NCBI GenBank assembly: GCA_024742705.1
Contig: JANSXZ010000004.1
Coordinates: 149,535 to 213,534 of the forward strand
Direction of reading: 5' to 3'
DNA from: Paracoccaceae bacterium
GTDB lineage: Bacteria > Pseudomonadota > Alphaproteobacteria > Rhodobacterales > Rhodobacteraceae
DNA length: 64,000 nucleotides
Positions 9,098 to 18,137 of this stretch are shown here, piece after piece. The translations under genes and the position numbers were made by a program. How positions within the stretch are numbered: position 1 is the first letter of the stretch; each line of letters opens with the position of its first letter. The notes under the pieces were generated by a model. That model saw only the letters and a program-made list of their open reading frames with translations. It made no database searches and had not been told where the DNA came from.

Positions 9098-10428
9098 TGC
9101 GGTGCCGCCATCGCTTCGGTCATGTGCGACAGTGCCAGGGCGGCGGCGCCGCGCGCCCACATCAGATCGCCCCAGGCGTGGATCTGGATCGCCTGCGGCG
9201 CGGTCGCCCGGTTCAGGGTCAGGCGCTGCATCTCGGCCAGAACGTCCTCGGCATAGAGATAATCGTAGCGCATCCTTTCGCCCGACAGGATAATCAGTGG
9301 CGGATCGAACAGATGCACCACATTCGCCAGACCCAGCGCCAGGAACCGCCCCGCGCGCCGAAAGATCACCCGCGCCGCCTGATTGCCGGCCTTGGCCTGA
9401 TCGTAGAGCCGCTCGAGCGTCATCGCCATGCTCTCGCGGTCTTCCTGGATCATGTCCAGCGCCGTCGAGGCCTCGCGCACCAGCGCATAGTCGGCCACAT
9501 AGGCCTCAAGACAACCACGTTGCCCGCATTGGCACAGCGCACCGTCCATCTGGACCTTGGTATGGCCCAGCTCCATGCCCAGCGACTGCGCCCCCCGGTA
9601 CAGGCGGTGGCCGATGACCAGGCCCATGCCGACGCCTTGTTCGATGGTGATCACCGCGAAATCCGCCATCGCGCGGCCCTTGCCGAACCATAGTTCGGCG
9701 AGAGTGACGAGGTTGGCATCGTTGTCGACCGCGACAGGCACGCCAAAACGATCTTCGGCCGCGCCGCGCAGCGCCAGATCGGTTCCGGTCAGCATCGGCG
9801 ACCAGACAACGCGCCCGGCGGCATGATCGACCATGCCGGGAAGGCCCAGGCCAAGGCAACTGATGTCGCCGCGGGTCAGGCCGGTCTGCGCCAGAAGCCG
9901 GTCGAACAACGTTGCCGCCTCGGTCAGGCACTGATCCAGACTGCGGCGCCGAGGCCCGCAGGCCAGGGTGGTTTCCGCGATCGGCTGACCGGCCAGGTCC
10001 ACCAGAAGCGCGGTGTGCTGGGTGCGCGAAAGTTTCAGCCCGACGACGAACCCCGCGTCCGCGCGCACCGCCAGTGCCACGGGCGGACGCCCGCGCGCGG
10101 TGGGGCGGGCGGTGTCGGGCACCTCGTTCAGCAGGCCCATTTCCATCAGTTCGCCCACCTGCGCGGTGACCGATGCAGGGCTGACCCCGAGGCTTTTGGC
10201 CACGTCGATGCGCGGGATATGCCCGGCCGAACGGACCGTTTCAAACACACGGCTGCGCAGCGGCGCGGTGGGCTGGCCGTTGTCGGGGCGGATCGGGCCG
10301 CAGCCGGCGGCGGCGGCGGCGCGGGGCGGTGGCTGCTTTGCGTTCAAATCGGCCCTCTTTGCAGCGGTTTGCTGTGGCAATTCCTGGTGGATCGGCGTGA
10401 AACGGGACAATCCCCGCAGCATCAGCAT
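9094..10428 (-). CDS. xylR: ROK-family transcriptional regulator (XylR-like)
   Basis: 444 residues if the ATG at 10428 is used (10422 is the next option). No strong SD is visible at either. The open frame extends to 10563, but that would place a Mlc-type operator inside the gene, so I prefer the shorter form. A winged HTH lies at about residues 57-105 (RIDVAKSLGVSPASVTAQV) and a ROK sugar-kinase-like domain follows. That domain has the zinc motif CQCGQRGCLE and an ATP-binding-like glycine motif. It is divergent from xylFHGBA and separated from xylF by one operator-like palindrome, so it most likely represses the xylose operon and is relieved by xylose. Confidence 0.87.
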   Translation of the reverse strand: MLMLRGLSRFTPIHQELPQQTAAKRADLNAKQPPPRAAAAAGCGPIRPDNGQPTAPLRSRVFETVRSAGHIPRIDVAKSLGVSPASVTAQVGELMEMGLLNEVPDTARPTARGRPPVALAVRADAGFVVGLKLSRTQHTALLVDLAGQPIAETTLACGPRRRSLDQCLTEAATLFDRLLAQTGLTRGDISCLGLGLPGMVDHAAGRVVWSPMLTGTDLALRGAAEDRFGVPVAVDNDANLVTLAELWFGKGRAMADFAVITIEQGVGMGLVIGHRLYRGAQSLGMELGHTKVQMDGALCQCGQRGCLEAYVADYALVREASTALDMIQEDRESMAMTLERLYDQAKAGNQAARVIFRRAGRFLALGLANVVHLFDPPLIILSGERMRYDYLYAEDVLAEMQRLTLNRATAPQAIQIHAWGDLMWARGAAALALSHMTEAMAAPQ

Positions 10429-10453
10429 AAAAAACGTGCAGCAACTGTCCAGA

Positions 10454-10476
10454 TTTATTTTGACAGCTAAAATAAA
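10454..10476. promoter_or_regulatory. ROK-type operator between xylR and xylF
   Basis: A perfect inverted repeat, TTTATTTT and AAAATAAA with a 7-nt centre, sits in the divergent interval. Mlc/NagC-family ROK repressors recognise TTATTTT/AAAATAA palindromes of this form, so this is very probably the XylR operator. It lies 26 nt upstream of the xylR start and 90 nt upstream of xylF. Confidence 0.8.
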
Positions 10477-10565
10477 AATCGGCATGTTTCGGTCAGACGC
10501 CAGGCAGACAATCTGGCGGCGCACCGGGCCACCCGCTGCGCGCAACACCAAGGGGGAGGACAATC

Positions 10566-11597
10566 ATGAAAAAACGTGTATTTCTGGCGCTGATGGTTTC
10601 GGCGGCCTGGGCGACAACCGCGATGGCGGATGGCCACGGGATGACCGTCGGCGTCAGCTGGTCGAATTTTCAGGAAGAACGGTGGAAAACCGATGAGGCC
10701 GCGATCCGGGCGGCGCTGGATGCGGCCGGCGTGGCCTATGTGTCGGCCGACGCCCAGAGTTCGGCCGCCAAGCAGCTGAGCGATGTGGAAAGCCTGATCG
10801 CCCAGGGTGTCGATGCGCTGATCATCCTGGCGCAGGATTCACAGGCCATCGGGCCGGCGGTGCAGGCCGCGGCCGACGAAGGCATTCCGGTGGTCGGGTA
10901 TGACCGTTTGATCGAAGATGCCCGTGCCTTCTATCTGACCTTCGACAACGTCGAGGTGGGGCGGATGCAGGCCCGCGCGGTTCTCGAGGCGCAGCCGACC
11001 GGCAACTATGTGATGATCAAGGGATCGCCCACCGATCCGAACGCCGACTTCCTGCGCGGCGGTCAGCAAGAGGTGTTGCAGGCCGCGATCGACAGCGGCG
11101 CCATCACCATCGTCGGCGAAGCCTATACCGACGGCTGGCTGCCGGCCAACGCGCAGCGCAACATGGAACAGATCCTGACGGCCCAGGACAATGCTGTCGA
11201 CGCGGTGGTCGCATCCAACGACGGCACCGCCGGCGGCGTCGTGGCGGCGCTGACGGCGCAGGGCATGGACGGGATTCCGGTATCGGGCCAGGACGGCGAT
11301 CATGCGGCGCTGAACCGGGTGGCCAAGGGCACCCAGACCGTCAGCGTGTGGAAGGACGCCCGCGACCTGGGCCGCGCGGCGGCGGAAATCGCCGTGGCAA
11401 TGGCCAAGGGCAGCGGAATGGCGGCTGTGGACGGCGCGGTGTCGTGGACTTCTCCGGGCGGCACGGCGATGACGGCGCGGTTCCTTGCGCCGGTGCCGGT
11501 GACACGCGCCAACCTTTCGGCCGTGGTCGATGCCGGCTGGATCACCCGCGACGCGCTGTGCCAGGGCGTGATGAGCGGGCCCGCTCCCTGCAACTGA
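10566..11597 (+). CDS. xylF: D-xylose ABC transporter substrate-binding protein
   Basis: 343 residues with a signal peptide (MKKRVFLALMVSAAWATTAMA). The mature part is a type I periplasmic binding protein of the XylF class, with GVSWSNFQEERWKTDE at the N-terminus and NDGTAGGVVAAL in the C-lobe. The SD GGGGAGGA lies just upstream. It captures xylose in the periplasm for XylGH. It is the first gene of a five-gene xylose operon and faces the ROK repressor across an operator palindrome. Confidence 0.95.
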   Translation: MKKRVFLALMVSAAWATTAMADGHGMTVGVSWSNFQEERWKTDEAAIRAALDAAGVAYVSADAQSSAAKQLSDVESLIAQGVDALIILAQDSQAIGPAVQAAADEGIPVVGYDRLIEDARAFYLTFDNVEVGRMQARAVLEAQPTGNYVMIKGSPTDPNADFLRGGQQEVLQAAIDSGAITIVGEAYTDGWLPANAQRNMEQILTAQDNAVDAVVASNDGTAGGVVAALTAQGMDGIPVSGQDGDHAALNRVAKGTQTVSVWKDARDLGRAAAEIAVAMAKGSGMAAVDGAVSWTSPGGTAMTARFLAPVPVTRANLSAVVDAGWITRDALCQGVMSGPAPCN

Positions 11598-11675
11598 GCC
11601 CCGGCAATGCGGTGACGCGCGGGCCATCGCCCGCGCGACAGCAACGCAATGCCCCGTCCGGCCCGGAGTGAACCG

Positions 11676-11711
11676 CCGGCCGGGCCGGGCGGCCCCGTCC
11701 GGCCCGGCCGG
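11676..11711 (+). repeat. Strong GC hairpin between xylF and xylH
   Basis: A perfect 13-bp inverted repeat (11676-11688 with 11699-11711) has a 10-nt loop and is almost all G and C. It overlaps a 15-bp direct repeat at 11652-11666 and 11693-11707. It lacks a T-run, so it is more likely an mRNA-stabilising or attenuating structure after the highly expressed binding-protein gene than a full terminator. Confidence 0.75.
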
Positions 11712-11762
11712 AACGGCGGCATGATCCGTCCAAACCTGACCCGTCACCAAGGAGCGCCTTTT

Positions 11763-13055
11763 ATGACAGACGGTCCCACTCCCCCGCCGGCGCCACGCAG
11801 CGGCCTGCGGGCCCTCGAGATCGACACGCGGCTTCTGGGAATGATCGGCGCCTTCGCGGTCATCTGCATCGCCTTCAACCTGCTCACCGATGGCCGCTTC
11901 CTGACCCCGCGCAACATCTTCAACCTGACGATCCAGACCGTAAGCGTGGCGATCATGGCCACCGGCATGGTGTTCGTGATCGTCACCCGGCATATCGACC
12001 TGTCGGTTGGCGCGTTGCTGGCCACCTGTTCGGCGGTCATGGCGATGATGCAGACACAGTACCTGCCCGAAATGCTGGGGCTGGGGCTGGGACATCCGTT
12101 GATCCCGTGGCTGACGATACTGGGCGGGCTGATCGTGGGTGCCGCGATCGGCGCGTTCCAGGGGTGGCTGACGGGATACCTTGCGATCCCGGCATTCATC
12201 GTCACGCTGGGCGGCCTGCTGGTGTGGCGCAACGTGGCCTGGTACCAGACCAACGGCCAGACCATCGGCCCGCTGGATCAGACCTTCATGAAATTTGGCG
12301 GCATCAACGGCACACTGGGCGAAACCGGCAGCTGGATCTTTGGCGTGCTTGCGACCTGCGCGGCGCTCTATGGGTTGTGGTCGGCGCGGCGCAACCGGAT
12401 CGGTCACGGTTTTCCGGTGAAGCCGGCATGGGCCGAAGCCACGGTTGCCGGCGTTGTGGCGCTGGGCATCATGGGTTTTGTCGCGGTGCTGAACGCCTAC
12501 GAAATCCCCACGCGCCGCTTGGCGCGGATGTTCGAGGCGCGCGGCGAGACCATGCCCGAAGGCTATAGCGCAGCCTACGGCATTCCGATTTCGGTGCTGG
12601 TGCTGATCGCCATCGCGATCGTCATGACGCTGGTGGCCCGGCGCACGCGGCTGGGGCGCTACATCTTCGCCACCGGTGGCAATCCGGATGCGTCCGAGCT
12701 TTCGGGGATCAATACCCGGCTGCTGACGGTCAAGGTTTTCGCCATCATGGGCGCGCTCTGCGCGATCTCCGCCGTGGTCGCATCGGCGCGGCTGACCAAC
12801 CATTCGAACGACATCGGCACGCTGGACGAATTGCGCGTGATCGCCGCCGCCGTGATCGGCGGCACCGCCCTGGCTGGCGGAATCGGCACGATCCACGGGG
12901 CGATCCTGGGCGCGCTGATCATGCAGTCGCTGCAATCGGGCATGGCGATGGTGGGCGTGGACGCGCCATTGCAGAACATGGTCGTGGGCACGGTCCTTGT
13001 GGCCGCGGTTCTGCTGGACACGATTTACCGCAAGAAGACAGGAGCGTTGAAATGA
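11763..13055 (+). CDS. xylH: D-xylose ABC transporter permease
   Basis: 430 residues from the ATG at 11763 with the SD AAGGAG. It has ten or more hydrophobic segments and a BPD_transp_2-type C-terminal half, with GGTALAGGIGTIHGAILGALI just before the last helices. Length and pattern match XylH rather than the shorter RbsC. The stop overlaps the xylG start by 4 nt. It forms the inner-membrane channel for xylose. Confidence 0.94.
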   Translation: MTDGPTPPPAPRSGLRALEIDTRLLGMIGAFAVICIAFNLLTDGRFLTPRNIFNLTIQTVSVAIMATGMVFVIVTRHIDLSVGALLATCSAVMAMMQTQYLPEMLGLGLGHPLIPWLTILGGLIVGAAIGAFQGWLTGYLAIPAFIVTLGGLLVWRNVAWYQTNGQTIGPLDQTFMKFGGINGTLGETGSWIFGVLATCAALYGLWSARRNRIGHGFPVKPAWAEATVAGVVALGIMGFVAVLNAYEIPTRRLARMFEARGETMPEGYSAAYGIPISVLVLIAIAIVMTLVARRTRLGRYIFATGGNPDASELSGINTRLLTVKVFAIMGALCAISAVVASARLTNHSNDIGTLDELRVIAAAVIGGTALAGGIGTIHGAILGALIMQSLQSGMAMVGVDAPLQNMVVGTVLVAAVLLDTIYRKKTGALK

Positions 13056-13798
13056 CCCCACTTGTGGATCTGCGCAACATCTCGATCTCGTTCGGCGGGG
13101 TCCGGGCGGTGGACGATGTATCGCTGACGCTGAACGCCGGCGAGGTGGTCGGCCTTCTGGGGCACAACGGCGCGGGGAAATCCACGCTGATCAAGATCCT
13201 CTCGGGCGCCTATCGGGCCAGTTCCGGCGAGATCTGGATCGACGGCGCGCGCGCCGACATCCAGTCGCCGCGCGACGCCCGGCGCTACAACATCGAAACC
13301 ATCTACCAGACGCTGGCGCTGGCCGACAATCTGGATGCGGCATCCAACCTGTTTCTGGGGCGCGAGTTGACGACCGCCCTGGGGTTTGTCGACGACGCGC
13401 GGATGGAAGCGGAAACCCGCAAGATCATGGCACGTCTGAACCCGAACTTCCGCAAGCTGAACGAACCGGTCAGCGCATTGTCCGGTGGTCAGAGGCAATC
13501 GGTGGCGATCGCGCGGGCGGTGTATTTCAACGCCCGTATCCTGATCATGGACGAACCGACAGCAGCGCTGGGGGTGCACGAGACGCAGATGGTGGCCGAA
13601 CTGATCCTCGAACTGAAAAAGCAGGGTTTGGGCATTTTCCTGATCAGCCACGACACCCGCGAGATGCTTGAGCTGTGCGACCGCGTTTCGGTGATGAAGA
13701 ACGGCCGTCTGGTGGGCACCGAACGCACCGCGGATGTGACCGAAGACGACATCCTGAGCATGATCATCATGGGCAAGCGGCCCGAACGGGCGATCTGA
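13052..13798 (+). CDS. xylG: D-xylose ABC transporter ATP-binding protein, single-domain
   Basis: 248 residues. Walker A is GHNGAGKST, the signature LSGGQRQSVA, Walker B is followed by DEPTAALG, and the switch is ISHD. E. coli XylG carries two fused ATPase halves of about 510 residues. This protein has one half only and would have to dimerise, as in other alphaproteobacterial versions. The start overlaps xylH by 4 nt and the stop shares a base with the xylB start. Confidence 0.93.
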   Translation: MTPLVDLRNISISFGGVRAVDDVSLTLNAGEVVGLLGHNGAGKSTLIKILSGAYRASSGEIWIDGARADIQSPRDARRYNIETIYQTLALADNLDAASNLFLGRELTTALGFVDDARMEAETRKIMARLNPNFRKLNEPVSALSGGQRQSVAIARAVYFNARILIMDEPTAALGVHETQMVAELILELKKQGLGIFLISHDTREMLELCDRVSVMKNGRLVGTERTADVTEDDILSMIIMGKRPERAI

Positions 13799-15237
13799 TG
13801 TACATCGGGCTGGATCTGGGCACGTCGGGTGTCAAGGCGGCACTGGTGGACGAAGATGAAACGGTTCTGGCCGAGGCCACCGCGCCTCTGACGGTGGCGC
13901 GGCCGCATCCGGGCTGGAGCGAACAATCCCCGGCCGACTGGCTTTCGGCGACCGAGGCGGCGCTGACCGAACTGACCCGCGCCCATGCGCCGCGCGACGT
14001 GCGCGCCATCGGTCTTAGCGGCCAGATGCACGGCGCGACCCTTCTGGACAGGGCGCGTGACGTGTTGCGGCCCTGCATGTTGTGGAACGACACCCGCGCC
14101 CACGTCGAAGCCGCGGCGATGGACGCGCGCCCCGAATGGCGTCGTATCACCGGCAACATCGTCTTTCCCGGTTTCACCGCGCCCAAGCTGGAATGGGTGC
14201 GCCGGCACGAACCCGAGATCTTTTCGCGGGTCGACACGGTGCTGTTGCCCAAGGATTATCTGCGGCTGTGGCTGACCGGCGATGCGGTGTCGGACATGTC
14301 CGACGCATCGGGCACCGGGTGGCTGGACGTGGGTGCGCGCGACTGGTCGGATGAATTGCTGGCCGCCTCGGGGCTGAGCCGCGACAACATGCCGGCGCTG
14401 GTCGAGGGATCGGCCCCGGCGGGCCGGCTGCGCGAAGACCTGGCGCGGCGCTGGGGGCTGGGCGCGGATGTGATCGTGGCCGGGGGCGGCGGTGATAATG
14501 CCGCGTCGGGCGTCGGCGTGGGCGCGGTGGCGCCTGGCAGGGGGTTTGTGTCGCTGGGCACATCGGGTGTGATCTTCGCCGCCAGCGACGGGTTCCAGCC
14601 CGATCCCGGCAGCGCGGTCCATACCTTCTGCCATGCGCTGCCCGACCTGTGGCACCAGATGGGCGTGATCCTGTCGTGCACCGACGCGGTGAACTGGTTC
14701 GCCGGGATCATGGGCCGCGAGGTTGCCGATCTCACCGGATCGCTGGGCCCGCTGCGCGCGCCGGGCGATGTGGTTTTCCTGCCCTACCTTGGCGGCGAAC
14801 GCACGCCTCACAACGATGCGGCGGCGCGCGGTGTCTTTGCCGGGCTGGGCCATGCCACGGATCGCGCCGCGCTGACGCGGGCGGTGCTGGAAGGGGTCTG
14901 CCACGCTTTCCGTGACAATCTGGAAGCGCTGCGCGCGACCGGCACGCAGATCGATTCGCTGCTGGCCGTGGGCGGCGGCACCCGGTCGGAATACTGGCTG
15001 CGGGCGCTGGCGACGGCGCTGGACATGCCGCTGGACCTGCCCGTCGCAGGCGATTTCGGCGGGGCCTTCGGCGCCGCGCGCCTGGCGCGCATGGCCGCCG
15101 CGCAAGGCGGTGCATCGCTGGCGCCGCCGCCGCGCATCGCCAGAACCATCGCGCCCGATCCGGCGCTGACCGGCGCTTTTGCCGAGGCGCACCGCCGCTA
15201 CCGCGCCACTTACTCCGCACTGCGAGGTATCACATGA
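13798..15237 (+). CDS. xylB: Xylulokinase
   Basis: 479 residues, FGGY family. The N-terminal phosphate-binding loop is [13 protein letters not shown], the sugar-binding region has GQMHGA, and the C-terminal half has the adenosine-binding GGGTRSEYW. It phosphorylates D-xylulose to xylulose 5-phosphate for the pentose phosphate pathway. It lies between the transporter ATPase and xylose isomerase with overlapping ends on both sides. Confidence 0.95.
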   Translation: MYIGLDLGTSGVKAALVDEDETVLAEATAPLTVARPHPGWSEQSPADWLSATEAALTELTRAHAPRDVRAIGLSGQMHGATLLDRARDVLRPCMLWNDTRAHVEAAAMDARPEWRRITGNIVFPGFTAPKLEWVRRHEPEIFSRVDTVLLPKDYLRLWLTGDAVSDMSDASGTGWLDVGARDWSDELLAASGLSRDNMPALVEGSAPAGRLREDLARRWGLGADVIVAGGGGDNAASGVGVGAVAPGRGFVSLGTSGVIFAASDGFQPDPGSAVHTFCHALPDLWHQMGVILSCTDAVNWFAGIMGREVADLTGSLGPLRAPGDVVFLPYLGGERTPHNDAAARGVFAGLGHATDRAALTRAVLEGVCHAFRDNLEALRATGTQIDSLLAVGGGTRSEYWLRALATALDMPLDLPVAGDFGGAFGAARLARMAAAQGGASLAPPPRIARTIAPDPALTGAFAEAHRRYRATYSALRGIT

Positions 15238-16538
15238 CCGACTTCTTCCAGGGGCTCGCCCCGGTTCCCCACAACCCCGATGCCGCACCCGATGCGCTGG
15301 CCTTTCGCCACTACGATCCTGACGCGATGATCATGGGAAAGCGCATGGAGGACCATTTGCGCTTTGCCGTCGCCTGGTGGCACGGGTTCGCCTGGCCCGG
15401 CGGCGACCCCTTCGGCGGCCCGACGTTCGAACGCCCCTGGTTCGCCGAGGATACAATCGCCAGCGCCAAGCTGAAGGCCGACGCCGCCTTCGATCTGTTC
15501 GCGCTGCTGGGCCAGCCGTTCTTTTGCTTTCACGATGCCGATATCCGCCCCGAAGGCGCGACCTTTGCGCAGAACGCGCGCAATCTGGACGAGATGGTGG
15601 ATTACATCGGCCAGAAGATGTCGCAGACCGGCACCCGGCTGCTGTGGGGCACGGCGAACCTGTTTTCGCACCGCCGCTACATGGCCGGAGCGGCGACCAA
15701 CCCCGACCCCGAGGTTTTCGCCTATGCCGCGGCCACGGTAAAATCCTGCATCGATGCCACGCACCGTCTGGACGGGGAGAATTATGTGTTGTGGGGCGGT
15801 CGCGAAGGATACGAGACGCTGTTGAACACCGATCTTGTGCGCGAACGCAACCAGGCCGGACGGTTCTTGCAGATGGTCGTGGATTACAAGCACAAGATCG
15901 GGTTTCGCGGCACCATCCTGATCGAACCGAAGCCGCAGGAGCCGACCAAACATCAGTATGACCGCGACGTTGCCACCGTCTATGGCTTTCTCAAGGATTT
16001 CGGCCTTGAGGGCGAGGTGCGGGTCAACATCGAACAGGGCCACGCGATCCTCGCAGGCCACAGCTTCGAACACGAGCTTGCGCTGGCCGGGGCGCTGGGC
16101 ATCTTCGGATCCATCGACATGAACCGCAACGATTACCAGTCGGGCTGGGACACCGATCAGTTCCCCAATTCCGTGCCCGAGGTCGCTCTGGCCTATTACG
16201 AGGTTCTGAAGGCCGGCGGGTTCACCACCGGCGGCACCAACTTCGACGCCAAGCTGCGACGGCAATCGCTCGATCCCGAAGATCTGGTGGCCGCCCATGT
16301 CGGCGCGATGGATATCTGCGCGCGCGGGCTGAAGGCGGCGGCGGCGATGCTGGCGGATGGCGGTCTGGAACAGGCGCGCGCGGCGCGCTATGCCGGGTGG
16401 GAGCGGCCCGAGGCGCGACAATGGCTTGACGGGTCGCTTGAGACGATCGCGGCCGACGTGCTGGCGCGCGACATCAACCCCCGCCCGGTCTCGGGCCGTC
16501 AGGAACGGCTGGAAAACCTGGTGTCGCGCTTCGTCTAG
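15234..16538 (+). CDS. xylA: Xylose isomerase
   Basis: 434 residues, the usual length of class II xylose isomerases. Metal and substrate residues sit in [12 protein letters not shown], in WGGREGYE and in [13 protein letters not shown], and the GSIDMNRND motif is present. It converts D-xylose to D-xylulose. It is the last gene of the xylose operon and is followed after about 35 nt by a clear terminator. Confidence 0.97.
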   Translation: MTDFFQGLAPVPHNPDAAPDALAFRHYDPDAMIMGKRMEDHLRFAVAWWHGFAWPGGDPFGGPTFERPWFAEDTIASAKLKADAAFDLFALLGQPFFCFHDADIRPEGATFAQNARNLDEMVDYIGQKMSQTGTRLLWGTANLFSHRRYMAGAATNPDPEVFAYAAATVKSCIDATHRLDGENYVLWGGREGYETLLNTDLVRERNQAGRFLQMVVDYKHKIGFRGTILIEPKPQEPTKHQYDRDVATVYGFLKDFGLEGEVRVNIEQGHAILAGHSFEHELALAGALGIFGSIDMNRNDYQSGWDTDQFPNSVPEVALAYYEVLKAGGFTTGGTNFDAKLRRQSLDPEDLVAAHVGAMDICARGLKAAAAMLADGGLEQARAARYAGWERPEARQWLDGSLETIAADVLARDINPRPVSGRQERLENLVSRFV

Positions 16539-16574
16539 CATGACCGCGCCGCTTAGGGCGCCCGATCCCCGCAC

Positions 16575-16606
16575 CCCGCCAGCCCCCCATGGCCGGCGGG
16601 TTTTTT
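16575..16606 (+). terminator. Rho-independent terminator of the xyl operon
   Basis: The stem is CCCGCC with GGCGGG, extended by GCC/GGC, and is followed directly by six T residues. It ends the xylFHGBA transcript. Confidence 0.9.
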
Positions 16607-17253
16607 CATGCGGGTGTCTCCGGGGCAGGGGCCGATCATGCGCAATTGTGGCGAAAACCCGCGCCGGCCCGCGCAAGCGCGCGGTTCTGGCCCGGGATCG
16701 CGGCAGGGGCGTGGCCACAGTTTGATCACAATGGCCATCGGCACCCCCGAAAACCCCGCCGCAAAGGTGGCAGAGCAATGGCACCGCGCCCAAGTTCGGC
16801 CACAACCGCAGGGTTTTTTGCGCAAATCGGCATCGGATCCGGGCGCTTCGGTGGCAATTGTGGCCGATTGTGGCAGGCTTGGGGCAGCCGCATTTTCCAC
16901 CCCGGACATGTTGTTGCCACATTTGTCTGCCGTGTCTCCGCCGATTGATCGCGGATCCGAAACAGTTTTACCGCTTTGTCGGGAATTGGCCGCGCACGCT
17001 TGCGCAACCGCCTGAAACCACCAATATTCCCCCCGGAAACAATCTGTTGAAGAAGAAAAGCTCCAACTTTCTTAAACTGATGGTAAGTTGAATTGTGACG
17101 GGAACGCGGCGATGAACGGCCGACACCGTCACAAAGGTAAAGGCGGGAACAGGTTTTGCCCCGCTGCGTTGTTAAAGAGTATCCGACGAGGCGGCGCGAC
17201 CCGCCAGAGTTCAGGCCCACCGGGCGACACGAGTTAAGAGTGAGAGTGAGAAT
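16607..17253 (+). promoter_or_regulatory. Long leader of the exopolysaccharide genes with repeated GCCACA elements
   Basis: No gene is supported in these 647 bases. The motif TGTGGC/GCCACA recurs at about 16647, 16713, 16799, 16857, 16868 and 16914, once as the palindromic TGGCCA core of GTGGCCACAG. A looser dyad, CAACTT and AAGTTG with a 15-nt centre, lies near 17075-17100. The start of the next gene is preceded by GAGTGAGAGTGAG rather than a strong SD. The length and repeats suggest a regulated promoter for exopolysaccharide synthesis; the factor is unknown. Confidence 0.5.
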
Positions 17254-18006
17254 ATGGGTAGCAAGAGCTTTCAGTTTTCGGATCTGCGGTATCAGACCAT
17301 CAGCCAGATCAACGATCTGACGCCGATGCAGATGATCCTGGTGTTCATGCTGCCTGGCGTGTCGTTTCGCCCCGACATCTCGATGCCGCGCCAGTCGGAC
17401 GGCTACAGCAAGCTGCCCAAGCGGCTTCTGGATGTCGTTCTGGTGCTGCTGGCGCTGCCCGTGGCACTGCCGCTGATCGGCCTGTGCGCGCTGGCGATCT
17501 GGCTTGAAGGGGGATCGCCCTTCTACCGTCAGGACCGCCTGGGACAGAACGGCCGGGTTTTCTCGCTGTTCAAGCTGCGCACCATGGTCCGCGACGCCGA
17601 TGCCCGTCTGGAAGCCTGCCTTGATGCCGATCCGGCGATGCGCGCGGAATGGGAAGCCACCCAGAAGCTGAAGTGCGATCCGCGCATCACCCGGCTGGGC
17701 GCCTTCCTGCGCAAAACTTCGCTCGATGAACTGCCGCAGCTGCTGAACGTTCTGCTGGGCGACATGAGCCTGGTCGGCCCGCGCCCTATGCTGCCCGAAC
17801 AGCTGCCGCTTTATGGCAACCCGGCGTCCTACTTCGCCCTCAAGCCCGGCATCACCGGCTTGTGGCAGGTTTCGGGCCGCAACGACACCCGGTTCGATGC
17901 CCGCCAGATCGCCGACGCGCGGTATCACGCAAACGTCTCAATTTGGTCGGATTTGGAGATCATGGTGAAGACGCTCGGCGTGGTTGCGCGCCGCACCGGA
18001 TACTGA
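17254..18006 (+). CDS. Undecaprenyl-phosphate sugar phosphotransferase (ExoY-like initiating enzyme)
   Basis: 250 residues. One hydrophobic hairpin at about residues 60-85 is followed by the bacterial sugar transferase core. That core has [20 protein letters not shown], the catalytic-type [12 protein letters not shown] and SLVGPRP, and a C-terminal WQVSGRN segment. It transfers a sugar-1-phosphate to undecaprenyl phosphate and so starts the repeat unit of an exopolysaccharide at the inner membrane. It lacks the extra N-terminal membrane domain of WbaP-type enzymes, like ExoY. Two chain-length/export genes follow on the same strand. Confidence 0.92.
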   Translation: MGSKSFQFSDLRYQTISQINDLTPMQMILVFMLPGVSFRPDISMPRQSDGYSKLPKRLLDVVLVLLALPVALPLIGLCALAIWLEGGSPFYRQDRLGQNGRVFSLFKLRTMVRDADARLEACLDADPAMRAEWEATQKLKCDPRITRLGAFLRKTSLDELPQLLNVLLGDMSLVGPRPMLPEQLPLYGNPASYFALKPGITGLWQVSGRNDTRFDARQIADARYHANVSIWSDLEIMVKTLGVVARRTGY

Positions 18007-18137
18007 GCGCGAAGGCGTGCCGATGTCCCGGCACCGGCACCGATCCGATCGCAACGCGGCCCCAATGGCGGGGTCGCGTTGTCGCGTTTGCGGCGCGGTC
18101 ATCGCACCGGCGGCGCGCTGAGCAAGGAGAGCAGGGC

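Noticed and set aside
13052..13798. Truncated xylG
   Set aside because: It has only one ATPase half, but start and stop are both coupled to neighbours and all motifs are intact, so it is a genuine single-domain version.
16607..17253. Minus-strand open frame running from 17928 into the leader region
   Set aside because: It crosses the sugar transferase gene antisense and has no recognisable motif; the interval is better read as regulatory.
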